Shown piece by piece: positions 45,185 to 54,386 of a DNA stretch of 60,995 nucleotides (position 1 is its first letter; every line of letters starts with the position of its first letter). The DNA comes from Dethiosulfovibrio faecalis. Its GTDB lineage: Bacteria; Synergistota; Synergistia; Synergistales; Dethiosulfovibrionaceae. The translations under genes and the position numbers were made by a program. The stretch spans positions 1-60,995 of the forward strand of contig NZ_JAKGUE010000017.1 of NCBI RefSeq assembly GCF_021568795.1. The letters run 5' to 3'. The notes below the pieces were generated by a model that had not been told where the DNA came from, ran no database searches, and saw only the letters and a list, made by a program, of their open reading frames with translations.

Positions 45185-48100
45185 ATGAAAAAAAGGGTAT
45201 ATTTCTCCCTTTTGGCAGGGATTATGCTTTTAACGATATTGGCGTTCAGATGGGGTGGGGCCAAGATCGTCGATCTTATAGATAGGGAACTCCAAGACGG
45301 GGTCGCCTCTATGGGGGGGGCCTCCATGTCGATAGGCTCTATCGACGGGAACCCCTTCAGCGGCTACCGTATCACCTCTCTTCGGCTTATGGACCGGTCG
45401 AGGGTCACTGTTGCGACGATCCGATCCGTCACAGGGAAGCCTGATCTCAAGGCCCTGCTGAGAGGCAGGATCAGGTTGGCCTCCCTTGAGGTCGAGGGAG
45501 TCAGGGTCGAGGAGATGCTGCTTCCCGATCTCGTTTCCGAAACCGAGAGCGGCGGCGGGGAAGTCCCTCTGGAGATAGGTCTGGTGACGGTGTCGGACTG
45601 CGGTCCCCTCTACGGTGGGGGATGGAGTTTGACCGAGCTGAAAGCCGTCGGCGAAGGGGTGTCCTGGAGCGGACACGTCCGGGGATCATGGCGTGAGGAG
45701 CCTCTGGACGGAGATTTCGAGTTCGACCTATCCGAGGGAGTAAAGATTCCGGTCGCGTCTATTCGCGGGGTAGGGGGATCCCTTTCCTTTTCCGGCAGCT
45801 TATCTCCCGGGCTGGACGGTTCGGGCAGCCTGGAGGACCTCTCGATGGAGCGTCTAGGGGCGATGCTGCCATCTCTCGAAGGGATCGGCGTCAAAGGCAG
45901 GGCGAATCTACGGTACCGCCTTTTCGGTACGTTCTCGTCTCCCGTTCTGTCCGGCGATCTGCGCTTCTCCGAGGGCGGTCTGGGAGAGCTGCCTCTGCCC
46001 GACGTTAGGGGAGACGTTGGCTTCTCCGACGGGGAGCTGTCTCTGTCCTCCTGTCGAATCGAGCTGGGAGAGGGAACCCTCTCGGGGGACCTCTCCGTGG
46101 GGCTGGCCTCGGAGGATCGTCCGATCCAGGTCGATCTGGTGGCGACCGACGTCGATTTATCCTCCTTCTCCGGAGAGCTTCGGGATAAGGCGGTTTCGCT
46201 GGACGTAGGCTTTCTATCCATCGCCCTGAAGGGCCCCGCCGCGTCTCCTGTGGGCGAGATGAGCTTTCGGAAGGTCAGGGCCTTGAAAAGCGGCGGAGGC
46301 CTGACCGACATGTCGGGAAAAGTAACTATAAAGGAAGACGGAGGACTCGACGTTCTGGTTCGGTCGCCTTTGGCCGGAGGAAAGCTATCGGTGAAGGGGG
46401 CGGTCGACCTGGACGGCGGATCGGTGGATCTGTCGGCCCTGGCCGATAACGTGGATCTCTCGGAGTTGTCGTCCCTGACGGGGAACCGCCTTTCCGACGT
46501 GGAAGGAAAGATCGGGGCGAATATAAAGGTGTCCGGTCCGCTGGGAGCCCCATCGGCGGAGGGAAGGCTTTTCTCCGATAAGCTCGCTGTTTCCGGTGGG
46601 TCTCTGGGACGGACCGAGGGCAGTTTTCGATACGATAAGGGCCTTTTGAGGATCATCTCCCTCTCGTCGGCGATAGGTTCCGGCAAGGTCACGGGAGGAG
46701 GTACGGTGAACCTCGAAAAGGGACCGTCCGTCCGTCTCGACGGAAAGCTTTCCGGTATCTCCGGGGCGTCGCTGGAAAAGGCTTTCCCCGCCGCAGGAGG
46801 GAATATGCCCGAAGGCGTCCTGGATGGCAGCTGGTCCTATCGATCCAGTGGAAGCGGAGGGCTTTTCAGCATGGACGTCAGGTCCGGCAAACTAACCTTC
46901 GTAGAGGTATTCCCCCTCGTTGGATTCGAGGCCAAGATCTTCGTCGAAGGAAACAGGCTGAAGATCGATAAGGTGGAGGCGGGGCTCTACGGAGGAAGGC
47001 TTTCCCTGTCCGGGGCTGTCCCCCTGGCGGCAGGGGATATGGCGATCAAAGGATCCCTGTCCGGTCTGGACGGTTCGGCCCTCTTCGGAGCTATGGGAGG
47101 CCTGGAGGCTGCGGGCAAGGTCGACGGCGAATTCTCCCTGTCCGGCTCCTACTCGTCTCCCAGGTTGGATTTCTCCGCCCGGACCGACAGGCTGGACCTG
47201 GAGAGCCTTCCCGTGGAGAAGCTGTCTCTTTCGTTGAAGAGCGGCAAGGGTCGGATAGACGCCTCTCTCAATGGACTGATGGGCGGTTTTCCTCTCAAGG
47301 GCGGCGGATGGATTAGGCTGCCCTCTGGAAAGGATACCGGCGCCCTCGACCTGGAGGCCTCTGTGAGGGGACTGGACATAAGGAGCATAATGCCGGAGGA
47401 CATCGAGATGGGAGGGACCCTTTTCGGCAAGATTCACCTTCTAGGCCCTCTTAACAGGCCCAAGCTGTACGCACAGGGGAAGGCCCCCAGGCTTCAGGTG
47501 GGTAACATGGCCTTCGCCAGCGTCGACATCGGAGGATTCCTGGGCAGGGACGACGACCTCTCCTTCCAGGCCTCCAGCCTCTTCGGAGACCGTCGGGTGC
47601 AGGCCTCCTGCGACGTCAAGCCCTCAGAGTCGGGCTGGGGACTGGAGTTCGACGCCTCCGGAGGCGACATCCTTCTCTCCTCGCTGGTTCCGAACCTTGA
47701 GGGAGTCGTGGACGGCCGAGTCGACCTCGATATGTCCGGTTCCTGGAAAGACGGAAAGGTCTCGGCCTCGGGCAGTGCCTCGTCCCGAGAGCTGTCTACC
47801 CACGGGGTGAAGGTCAGGTCGGTCTCTCTGCCTTTGAAGGTGGATGGTCCCTCCCTCAAAGTATCCGGCGGAAAGGCCGAGATGTACGGGGGCAGGGGAG
47901 ACGTGGATCTATCGGTGGACCTGACTAGAAATTCCTGGAAGGGCAAGGTCGAGGTGAAGGACATAGACGTGAAACCCCTTCTGGAGGACGGGGCCGATCT
48001 TCCCGGGATCATCTCCGGCGACGCCGACCTGAAACTGGACCTATCCGGTGTCGCGGGGAGAGCCTTTCTCTTCAACGTAACCGGCTTTCTCAGGGGCAGG

Positions 48101-48754
48101 TCGGTGGAGCTTATCGACTTCTCCGTGCTGAACCCGGTCACCAAAGGAGCCCCTCTCAGGATCAAGGACCTGGCGGCTAGCTTCAACATAGACGGTCAGG
48201 AACTGTACATACTTCCAGGGAGCAGAGCCTCCGCCTGGCCCGGCGACGATTTTTACCGATACGTCGACGTCAGCGGATCGGCCTGGAGAAGCGAGTCCGA
48301 CTCCATGGGAGATAAAAGAGATCCGCTGGACCTGAGCTGTTCCGGAGAGGTTAACCTGAAGGCCCTCAACGCCCTTCTAGGGGCGATGAGAAGCCTTCTG
48401 GAGGCCACCATAGAGAACATCAAGGATCCCAGATCACTGGCTACGGACCTTCTGGCGGGAATAGTCGGGGGATACTCGGCCAAGGATTTCAGAGAGATAA
48501 GCCTTCACGTGGGAGGAGGCTGGGATTCTCCGGTCATATCGAACCTCAAAATCGGTGAGAAAGGCGGCCTCGGAGGACTCGGAACCGGCCTCCCGACCAA
48601 CGGAAAGGGCGGAGAGACCAAGATAAGGATACAGATCGACATACCCACCGGAGAGGGAGGAGGAGAGGAGGACGACGCCGGAGATCAGGTGAAGCAGCAG
48701 ATCCTGGAGAACCTCCTCAAACAGGTCATAGGCGACCAGGATACCACGGAGTAA
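45185..48754 (+). CDS. AsmA/TamB-like large envelope protein
   Basis: A 1189-residue protein with one N-terminal membrane anchor (~7-22) and a very long region of repeated amphipathic beta segments, rich in Gly, Ser and Leu (pattern GxLSxSG, as in FSLSGSYSSPRLDFSA). That is the groove-forming architecture of AsmA, TamB and YhdP proteins that bridge inner and outer membrane and move lipids or help outer-membrane assembly. The C-terminal ~40 residues are acidic (GEGGGEEDDAGDQV). TTGGAGG lies 7 nt before the ATG. It implies a two-membrane envelope. A DnaA-box cluster sits directly upstream. Confidence 0.82.
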   Translation: MKKRVYFSLLAGIMLLTILAFRWGGAKIVDLIDRELQDGVASMGGASMSIGSIDGNPFSGYRITSLRLMDRSRVTVATIRSVTGKPDLKALLRGRIRLASLEVEGVRVEEMLLPDLVSETESGGGEVPLEIGLVTVSDCGPLYGGGWSLTELKAVGEGVSWSGHVRGSWREEPLDGDFEFDLSEGVKIPVASIRGVGGSLSFSGSLSPGLDGSGSLEDLSMERLGAMLPSLEGIGVKGRANLRYRLFGTFSSPVLSGDLRFSEGGLGELPLPDVRGDVGFSDGELSLSSCRIELGEGTLSGDLSVGLASEDRPIQVDLVATDVDLSSFSGELRDKAVSLDVGFLSIALKGPAASPVGEMSFRKVRALKSGGGLTDMSGKVTIKEDGGLDVLVRSPLAGGKLSVKGAVDLDGGSVDLSALADNVDLSELSSLTGNRLSDVEGKIGANIKVSGPLGAPSAEGRLFSDKLAVSGGSLGRTEGSFRYDKGLLRIISLSSAIGSGKVTGGGTVNLEKGPSVRLDGKLSGISGASLEKAFPAAGGNMPEGVLDGSWSYRSSGSGGLFSMDVRSGKLTFVEVFPLVGFEAKIFVEGNRLKIDKVEAGLYGGRLSLSGAVPLAAGDMAIKGSLSGLDGSALFGAMGGLEAAGKVDGEFSLSGSYSSPRLDFSARTDRLDLESLPVEKLSLSLKSGKGRIDASLNGLMGGFPLKGGGWIRLPSGKDTGALDLEASVRGLDIRSIMPEDIEMGGTLFGKIHLLGPLNRPKLYAQGKAPRLQVGNMAFASVDIGGFLGRDDDLSFQASSLFGDRRVQASCDVKPSESGWGLEFDASGGDILLSSLVPNLEGVVDGRVDLDMSGSWKDGKVSASGSASSRELSTHGVKVRSVSLPLKVDGPSLKVSGGKAEMYGGRGDVDLSVDLTRNSWKGKVEVKDIDVKPLLEDGADLPGIISGDADLKLDLSGVAGRAFLFNVTGFLRGRSVELIDFSVLNPVTKGAPLRIKDLAASFNIDGQELYILPGSRASAWPGDDFYRYVDVSGSAWRSESDSMGDKRDPLDLSCSGEVNLKALNALLGAMRSLLEATIENIKDPRSLATDLLAGIVGGYSAKDFREISLHVGGGWDSPVISNLKIGEKGGLGGLGTGLPTNGKGGETKIRIQIDIPTGEGGGEEDDAGDQVKQQILENLLKQVIGDQDTTE

Positions 48755-48768
48755 TAGATTTAAATAAA

Positions 48769-48810
48769 AAGTCGGAGGGGCCCCGAACTCGGGGTCCCTC
48801 CGACTTTTTT
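48769..48810. terminator. Bidirectional terminator between the AsmA-like and PpiC genes
   Basis: AAGTCGGAGGG with the following CCCCGA pairs with CGGGG and CCCTCCGACTT across an ACT loop. T-runs occur on the outgoing side of both strands. Confidence 0.92.
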
Positions 48811-48832
48811 ATATTTGTTGTGTTGTGTCTCT

Positions 48833-49726
48833 TTATTTCTTGTCCGCCGACGCCTCCTTGGGCTCGGGGAGAAGGATCTCGACCTTATAGGTCTTCTTCA
48901 GCTTATCCACGTACTCCGACAGGGTGTCCCTCTGCTTCTGCTGGAGAAGCTGCTGGCGGATTCCGTCTTTCACCTCGTCGAAAGGCTGTTCGGAGGCGTC
49001 CTTATGGTCGGTCACCTTTATTATGTGGTAGCCGAACTGGGTCTTGACCGGATCGCTGATGTCTCCGATCTTGGTGGCGAAGGCGGCCTTCTCGAACTCG
49101 GGGACCATCTGTCCCTCGGTGAAGAAGCCCAGATCTCCGCCTCTGGACTTGGAGGGACAGTCCGAATCCCTCTTGGCGGCGTCCTCGAAGCTGACCTTAC
49201 CGGCCAGGATATCCTTACGGATCTTGGCCACTTCTTTTTGGGCTTTCTTCCAGAGGTCGTTTCCGGCGTCTTTGGAAACCTGTATAAGGATGTGGCTGGC
49301 CTTTACCGATTCGGGAACCTTGAAGGCCGCCTTGTGGTCGTCGTAGAACTTTCTGACCTCCTCGTCGGAGACCTTCGCTCCGGAGAGGATCTTCTCCATG
49401 GCCATTCCGGCCAAAACCCTCTTTTCCAGCTCGGCGATGGTCTCTTTGTATTTATCCGTCTCGGCCAGCTTGTTGTCCTTGCCCCAGAGGTAGAACAACA
49501 CCGAGTTCGCCATGTCCTCCACAAGGGCCCTCTTGCCTTCGGGGGTGCTGAAGTAGGCCGCCTGGCTGGGCTGGGCTCCCGACGTCACCTGATCGAAGTC
49601 CGCCTGGGTGACCGTCTCTGAGCCTACCTTGGCGAGGATTTCGTCTTTCTTCTCGTCCGCCGCGAAAGCCGCACCGCTGAGGGCGACCGTCAGTGTCAAA
49701 GCCAGTATGATGTTCTTTTTCTTCAC
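48833..49726 (-). CDS. Periplasmic PpiC/parvulin-type peptidyl-prolyl isomerase
   Basis: A 297-residue foldase of the SurA/PrsA/PpiD type. It has a Sec signal peptide (~1-23), an N-terminal helical chaperone domain (~30-145), a parvulin domain (~150-245, with VKASHILIQV and SRGGDLGFFTEGQMVPEFE) and a C-terminal helix. The start is GTG at 49726 with GGAGG 8 nt upstream. It would help proteins fold between the membranes. The 5' region holds a hairpin and an extended -10 promoter, noted separately. Confidence 0.92.
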   Translation of the reverse strand: MKKKNIILALTLTVALSGAAFAADEKKDEILAKVGSETVTQADFDQVTSGAQPSQAAYFSTPEGKRALVEDMANSVLFYLWGKDNKLAETDKYKETIAELEKRVLAGMAMEKILSGAKVSDEEVRKFYDDHKAAFKVPESVKASHILIQVSKDAGNDLWKKAQKEVAKIRKDILAGKVSFEDAAKRDSDCPSKSRGGDLGFFTEGQMVPEFEKAAFATKIGDISDPVKTQFGYHIIKVTDHKDASEQPFDEVKDGIRQQLLQQKQRDTLSEYVDKLKKTYKVEILLPEPKEASADKK

Positions 49727-49767
49727 ATTCGTTACCTCCAAGAGAAAATATTTGCGTCCAGTAGACG

Positions 49768-49773
49768 TTTATA
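49768..49773 (-). promoter_or_regulatory. Extended -10 promoter candidate for ppiC
   Basis: On the minus strand TGG is followed by TATAAA (49768-49773), an extended -10 element; TGGATC 17 nt upstream is a weak -35. Transcription would start ~35 nt before the GTG. Confidence 0.45.
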
Positions 49774-49779
49774 CCAGAA

Positions 49780-49823
49780 AAGAGCCCCTTGATCCATAGG
49801 CACATCTACCGAAAGGGGCTCTT
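49780..49823 (-). repeat. Long-loop inverted repeat upstream of ppiC
   Basis: AAGAGCCCCTT (49780-49790) and AAGGGGCTCTT (49813-49823) are perfect 11-bp arms with a 22-nt loop. On the minus strand TTTT continues after the second arm, giving terminator shape. No minus-strand gene upstream explains it, so an attenuator or the end of a small RNA is possible. Confidence 0.6.
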
Positions 49824-49876
49824 AAGCTTGACTGTCCTTTCCTATGGCTGTTATTCTGCTATGGGAGGTGGTCCTA

Positions 49877-50128
49877 TTGATTCAGGTCGTTTCTCTCTCT
49901 TGGGAGGAATTCAAGAAAGCTTTCGCTCACGTCTTCAGGGAGGTTGACCGTTTTCTGAAGGGGCTTACCGAGTACACCATTTCCGCCAGATGCCCCGAGT
50001 GGTGTCTAAGGATAGACCACGATCGAGGCTGGATAATCTTCGACTACATGGGAAGAAAGCCTCCGGAGAACCTGGCTAGGCCCAAGGGCCCTCATCTGTT
50101 CAGGATAGAGGGATGTCCTTATCTGTAG
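49877..50128 (+). CDS. Small protein of unknown function
   Basis: An 83-residue protein starting TTG at 49877, with GGAGG 8 nt upstream; an ATG 33 nt earlier lies before the ribosome site. It has an amphipathic helix (WEEFKKAFAHVFREVDRFLK), two cysteines in ARCPEWCLRI and a C-terminal RIEGCPYL. No membrane segment is seen. It may bind metal through Cys, but I do not recognise it. It is followed by its own terminator. Confidence 0.6.
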   Translation: MIQVVSLSWEEFKKAFAHVFREVDRFLKGLTEYTISARCPEWCLRIDHDRGWIIFDYMGRKPPENLARPKGPHLFRIEGCPYL

Positions 50129-50141
50129 ACCGAACGATCCT

Positions 50142-50177
50142 AAGCTCCCGGGAACGCCCTCGGGAGCTTCCTTCTTG
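50142..50177 (+). terminator. Terminator after the small unknown gene
   Basis: AAGCTCCCG (50142-50150) pairs perfectly with CGGGAGCTT (50161-50169) over a 10-nt loop, followed by CCTTCTT. Confidence 0.75.
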
Positions 50178-50195
50178 TCCGATTCCCGTAGAGGT

Positions 50196-50224
50196 TTGAC
50201 ACCGTAACTCCACTTGGGTATTCT
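50196..50224 (+). promoter_or_regulatory. Promoter of the regulator and BMP-type ABC operon
   Basis: TTGACA (50196-50201, perfect), a 17-nt spacer and TATTCT (50219-50224). Confidence 0.75.
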
Positions 50225-50256
50225 CAGGATAGAACATTTCAGAAAGCGGTGACGGC

Positions 50257-50934
50257 ATGGCCATAACTGAGCGTATAGAGGATTATCTGGAGACCGTTCT
50301 TGAGATAGAGCTGGAGGGCTCGGTTCCCTCCGTGACCGAGCTTGCCTCCCGTCTGGGAGTTCGAAAGGCCACGGTGGTAGTGGCCGTCCGTAAGATGGTC
50401 GACATAGGGCTTCTGGACCACCAGAGATACGGAAAGATCGAGCTCACCAGGGAGGGCAGGGAGAAGGCTCTCGAGACCTACAGAAGACATCAGCACATGA
50501 CCTTTCTCTTCTCCGAGATCCTCGGTGTGGAGGACTCGATCGCCGAGGAGATGGCCTGTGCGGCGGAGCACGCGCTGGATCCCGCCACCGAACGGCGTCT
50601 TGCCGCCTTCGTCGATTTCTGCTGTCGTTCCAAGGCCGAGGGGCGTGGTTGGATAGCGGCTATGGACAACTTCGTCGCATCGCCGGAACATCTCTCCATA
50701 CCCCTTACGATGCTTCTGCCTAGACAGAGGGGCAGGGTTCTTCGTATAACCGCCTCGGGTGCCAAGAGGACCGTCCTCAGAGAGAGGGGGTTTTTGCCCG
50801 GAGAGGAGATTAAGAGGATGGACGACGGCAGGGGGAAGGACGTCGATGTCCGTCTGGGAGATCGAACCGAGGTCCTCGGAAGTCTGGACGCCCTGGCCAT
50901 ATGGGTGATTCCGTCGGAGGACGGCGATGAATGA
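50257..50934 (+). CDS. DtxR/MntR-family metal-dependent regulator with FeoA-like domain
   Basis: A 225-residue transcription factor. Residues ~5-60 are the winged helix (SVTELASRLGVRKATVVVAVRKM-type recognition helix). Residues ~70-140 are the metal-binding dimerization domain, with HQHMTFLF and EEMACAAEHAL giving the His, Glu and Cys ligands of the family. Residues ~150-225 are an SH3-like FeoA domain. Its 3' end overlaps the ABC ATPase gene by 8 nt, so regulator and importer are one operon. Metal control of a BMP-type importer would be unusual, since regulators of this class normally sense iron or manganese. Confidence 0.88.
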   Translation: MAITERIEDYLETVLEIELEGSVPSVTELASRLGVRKATVVVAVRKMVDIGLLDHQRYGKIELTREGREKALETYRRHQHMTFLFSEILGVEDSIAEEMACAAEHALDPATERRLAAFVDFCCRSKAEGRGWIAAMDNFVASPEHLSIPLTMLLPRQRGRVLRITASGAKRTVLRERGFLPGEEIKRMDDGRGKDVDVRLGDRTEVLGSLDALAIWVIPSEDGDE

Positions 50935-52444
50935 GCTATCCGCTTTAAACGTCACCAAGACCTTCGGTCCCTTCACAGCCGTGGACGATCTGTCCCTTAC
51001 GGTCAAGGGCGGAACGATCCACGCGGTCGTCGGAGAGAACGGCGCAGGTAAATCCACCTTGATGAAGTGTCTCTACGGCATCTACCACCCGGACGGAGGA
51101 AGTTTCCGAATGGACGGCAAACCTCTGTCCATAGGATCCCCCAGAGACGCCATGGGATACGGCATAGGCATGGTACATCAGCACTTCATGCTGGTGCCGT
51201 CCATGTCCGTCTGCCGTAACGTGGTTTTGGGCGACGAGCCCAAAAGAGGAGTCGCCTTCGACCTGGACGGAGCCCGGGTCAGGGTGGGAGAGCTGATCGA
51301 CCGCTACGAACTGAACATATCTTCGGACGTGCCGGTAGGAGATCTCCCCGTGGGCCGACAGCAGCAGGTGGAGATTCTGAAGCTCCTCTACCGCCGTGCG
51401 GAGATACTCGTGTTCGACGAGCCGACGGCGGTTTTATCCCCCAAGGAGGTAGACGGACTCTTCGAGACGATCCGAGGCTTTCGCCAGGAGGGACGGACCG
51501 TCATCTTCATAGCCCACAACCTGGGCGAGGTCCTTGAGATCTCCGACACCGTCTCCGTGATGAGAAAGGGACGGCTGATAGACACCAAACCCGCATCAGA
51601 GCTGGACAGGGCATCCCTGGCCGAGCTCATGGTGGGGCGCTCCATAGACATGCCGTCGGTATCGGAAGCTCCCAGGCTCTCGCCCGAGCCGCTTCTGGAA
51701 CTCAAGTCCGTCTCCGTCTCCGGCACCCCCAGGCCCCTCCTGGAAGACGTCTCCCTCGAGGTCTTCGGAGGCGAGATACTGGGGATCGCCGGTATCACCG
51801 GAAACGGCCAGAGCGAGCTGGAGGAGGTCTTGTCCGGGCTCAGAGGCTGTGAAGGCACGGTCGTAATAGACGGCCTGGACGTCTCAAAGCTGGACTCTCT
51901 GGGCAGACGAAACCTCGGGCTGGCCTATATACCGGAGGATCGGATACGGACCGGCCTGGCCTCCCTGGCGGACCTGGTCGACAACACACTCATGGGCTAT
52001 CAGTACGATCCCCGGTTCGGAAAGAGGATATTCAGGAACTACGGTGCCTCCGTTGTCCACGCCGACTCGGTGATGGAACGCTACGGCGTCGCGGCCGCCC
52101 ATAGAGGGGTCCAGGCGGGAACCCTGTCGGGAGGCAACATGCAACGCCTCGTCATGGGCAGAGAGCTGGAGCACGATCCCAAGGTCCTCCTGGTATCTCA
52201 GCCGACGAGAGGCGTAGATATCGGCGGAGCCGAGGAGATCCACCGTCACATACTGGACCTTCGCTCCAAGGGCAGCGCTGTGCTGCTCATCTCCTCCGAC
52301 CTGGACGAGGTCCTCTCCCTGAGCGACAGGGTGGCGGTCATGTTCAGAGGCAGGGTCGTCTCGGTCCTGTCCTCCACGGAGGCCACCAGGGACAGAGTGG
52401 GAAGGATCATGCTGGAGGGAAGGGAGGACGGCGACCTTGTCTGA
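50927..52444 (+). CDS. BMP-type (nucleoside-like) ABC importer, double ATPase
   Basis: A 505-residue ATPase with two fused ABC domains, as in sugar and nucleoside importers. The first has Walker A GENGAGKST (~38) and VGRQQQVEIL as signature. The second has GITGNGQSE, where the Walker lysine is replaced by Gln, so it is a degenerate site as usual for this class, with a good signature LSGGNMQRLVM. GGAGG is 6 nt before the ATG. It energises the two permeases that follow. Confidence 0.93.
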   Translation: MNELSALNVTKTFGPFTAVDDLSLTVKGGTIHAVVGENGAGKSTLMKCLYGIYHPDGGSFRMDGKPLSIGSPRDAMGYGIGMVHQHFMLVPSMSVCRNVVLGDEPKRGVAFDLDGARVRVGELIDRYELNISSDVPVGDLPVGRQQQVEILKLLYRRAEILVFDEPTAVLSPKEVDGLFETIRGFRQEGRTVIFIAHNLGEVLEISDTVSVMRKGRLIDTKPASELDRASLAELMVGRSIDMPSVSEAPRLSPEPLLELKSVSVSGTPRPLLEDVSLEVFGGEILGIAGITGNGQSELEEVLSGLRGCEGTVVIDGLDVSKLDSLGRRNLGLAYIPEDRIRTGLASLADLVDNTLMGYQYDPRFGKRIFRNYGASVVHADSVMERYGVAAAHRGVQAGTLSGGNMQRLVMGRELEHDPKVLLVSQPTRGVDIGGAEEIHRHILDLRSKGSAVLLISSDLDEVLSLSDRVAVMFRGRVVSVLSSTEATRDRVGRIMLEGREDGDLV

Positions 52445-53492
52445 CGTGAAAAACAGATGGATTCAGGAGCACAGGGATAGCCTGATCGTCCTGGGCTCCT
52501 TCGTCGCCAGCGTGTTGTTCGGAGGGGTGATAATAGCCCTCTACGGGGCTAACCCCATGGAGGCCTACGGAGAGATGATAAACGGCGCTCTGGGCGACTC
52601 GGACGCCATGCTGGGCACTCTGGCCAAATGGGTGCCCCTTCTGCTGGCCACCTTCGCCATATCCGCGGCCTTCAACGGCGGAATGTGGAACATCGGAGCG
52701 GAAGGACAGCTGTACGTGGGTGCCTTCTCCGCCACATGGATCGGCCTGACCTTTCCCGCCCTGCCCGGTGCGGTGCTGATGCCGTTGGCCCTTCTGGCCG
52801 GACTAGGAGGAGCCGCCTTCTGGGCCTGGATCCCGGCCAAGCTCAACCTGGACCACGGGCTCAACATAGTGGTCCTGACCATAATGCTAAACTCCCTGGG
52901 CACCCTTGCGACCCAGGCCCTCACGGTCGGTCCCTACGCCGGTAATCAGGTGGCGGCGGGAGCCACGGACAAGATCCCCGAGGCCATGCGTTTCGCCAAA
53001 CTGACCGACTTCAGCAACCTCAACACCGGAATATTCATAGCACTCGTGGCCGTGATATTGGTGACTATCGCCATGCTGTTCACCGTCAGGGGCTATGACT
53101 GGAAAATGTGCCGCCTGAACGGTCGTTTCGCTAGATACGGAGGGATCGACGTCAGAAAGGTCAAGATGTCCGCCATGCTCCTCTCCGGAGCCCTGGCGGG
53201 ACTTGCCGGAACCCTGCTGGTGATGGGCGAGCAGTACCGTTTTCGGACCGCCATATCGCCGGGCTACACCTGGACGGGAATGATACTCGCCATGATGGTG
53301 GCCTATCACCCGGTAGGGGGGATACTGGCCTCGGCAGTCTACGCTGTGATGGAGTCCGGAGCCCTCCAGATGGAGCTCATGACCGACGTTCCGGTGGAGG
53401 TCGTCCAGATAGTCATGTGTCTGGGAGTGCTGTTCGTCACAGCCGGATTCGCCGTGGCCAACCGAATGGCCAGCAGACTCAGGGAGGACTGA
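52437..53492 (+). CDS. BMP-type ABC importer permease 1
   Basis: A 351-residue inner-membrane permease with ~9 segments. FNGGMWNIGAEGQLYVGAF and LNLDHGLNIVVLTIMLNSLG match the YufP/NupB type. The TTG start has GGGAGG 9 nt upstream and overlaps the ATPase stop. It pairs with the next gene to form the channel. Confidence 0.93.
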   Translation: MSDVKNRWIQEHRDSLIVLGSFVASVLFGGVIIALYGANPMEAYGEMINGALGDSDAMLGTLAKWVPLLLATFAISAAFNGGMWNIGAEGQLYVGAFSATWIGLTFPALPGAVLMPLALLAGLGGAAFWAWIPAKLNLDHGLNIVVLTIMLNSLGTLATQALTVGPYAGNQVAAGATDKIPEAMRFAKLTDFSNLNTGIFIALVAVILVTIAMLFTVRGYDWKMCRLNGRFARYGGIDVRKVKMSAMLLSGALAGLAGTLLVMGEQYRFRTAISPGYTWTGMILAMMVAYHPVGGILASAVYAVMESGALQMELMTDVPVEVVQIVMCLGVLFVTAGFAVANRMASRLRED

Positions 53493-53495
53493 TCC

Positions 53496-54359
53496 ATGAC
53501 GGAATTCTTTCAGGCGGCGGTCCGCATGGGAACCCCCCTTCTCCTTATGGCCCTAGGCGGAACCTGGACCCTCCAGACCGGCATACTCAACATAGGCCAG
53601 GAGGGAGGCCTCATACTGGCGTCCTTCTTCGCGGTGCTGGGAAACCATCTTTTCGGAAGCTGGGTCATTGGGATAGTTTTCGCCGTAGCGGTGGCACTCG
53701 TCTACAACATGATCTTCGCCTTCTTCTCCGTGACCTTGCGCTCCAACATATGGGTCATAGGAATGGCTCTCAACATAATGGGATCGGCCCTGTCGATCCT
53801 CTTTCTGAAAAGCTTCTTCGGCGTTAAGGGAAGCTTCAGAAGTCCGAACATGGTTAGAATACCGGACGTGGAGCTCTCATTCCTGCCCAGCTGGCTGGAC
53901 GGGTTTTCACTGATCGTCTGGGTGGCGGTTGCCGTACTGGCGGTAGTCGCCTACATGGACTCCAGGACCGTCCTGGGAATGAGGCTCAAGGCAGCCGGAG
54001 AGAACGAGGAAGCCCTCGATGCTGCCGGGGTCCCGGTATGGCGTCTCCGCTACGGAGTATTGGTGGTGAACTCGTTAATGGTGGGATTGGCCGGTGCCTT
54101 CCTGTCCACGTCCTATCTGCTCTCCTTCGTTCGGGGAATGAGCGCCGACAGGGGCTGGATGGCCGTGGCTGCGGTGATCTTCGGAGACGGCCATCTGGGA
54201 TGGACGTTCTTTGCCGTTATAATCTTCGGGGTGGCACAGGCCGGGGGATTCCAGCTCCAGGCCATGGGAGTGCCGAGCCATCTGGCCCTCATGCTGCCCT
54301 ACGTTCTGGTCATAGTCGCTCTGGTGACCCGGGGGATCGGAAAAGGCCGATCTTCCTGA
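53496..54359 (+). CDS. BMP-type ABC importer permease 2
   Basis: A 287-residue permease of the YufQ/NupC type with ~8 segments. TLQTGILNIGQEGGLILASF, MRLKAAGENEEALDAAGV (the coupling helix to the ATPase) and GRGWMA-like sequence (DRGWMAVAAVIFG) are typical. AGGGAGG lies 8 nt before the ATG, 3 nt after the upstream gene. Confidence 0.93.
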   Translation: MTEFFQAAVRMGTPLLLMALGGTWTLQTGILNIGQEGGLILASFFAVLGNHLFGSWVIGIVFAVAVALVYNMIFAFFSVTLRSNIWVIGMALNIMGSALSILFLKSFFGVKGSFRSPNMVRIPDVELSFLPSWLDGFSLIVWVAVAVLAVVAYMDSRTVLGMRLKAAGENEEALDAAGVPVWRLRYGVLVVNSLMVGLAGAFLSTSYLLSFVRGMSADRGWMAVAAVIFGDGHLGWTFFAVIIFGVAQAGGFQLQAMGVPSHLALMLPYVLVIVALVTRGIGKGRSS

Positions 54360-54386
54360 TCAATAACATATAGGAGGAATAGGATA

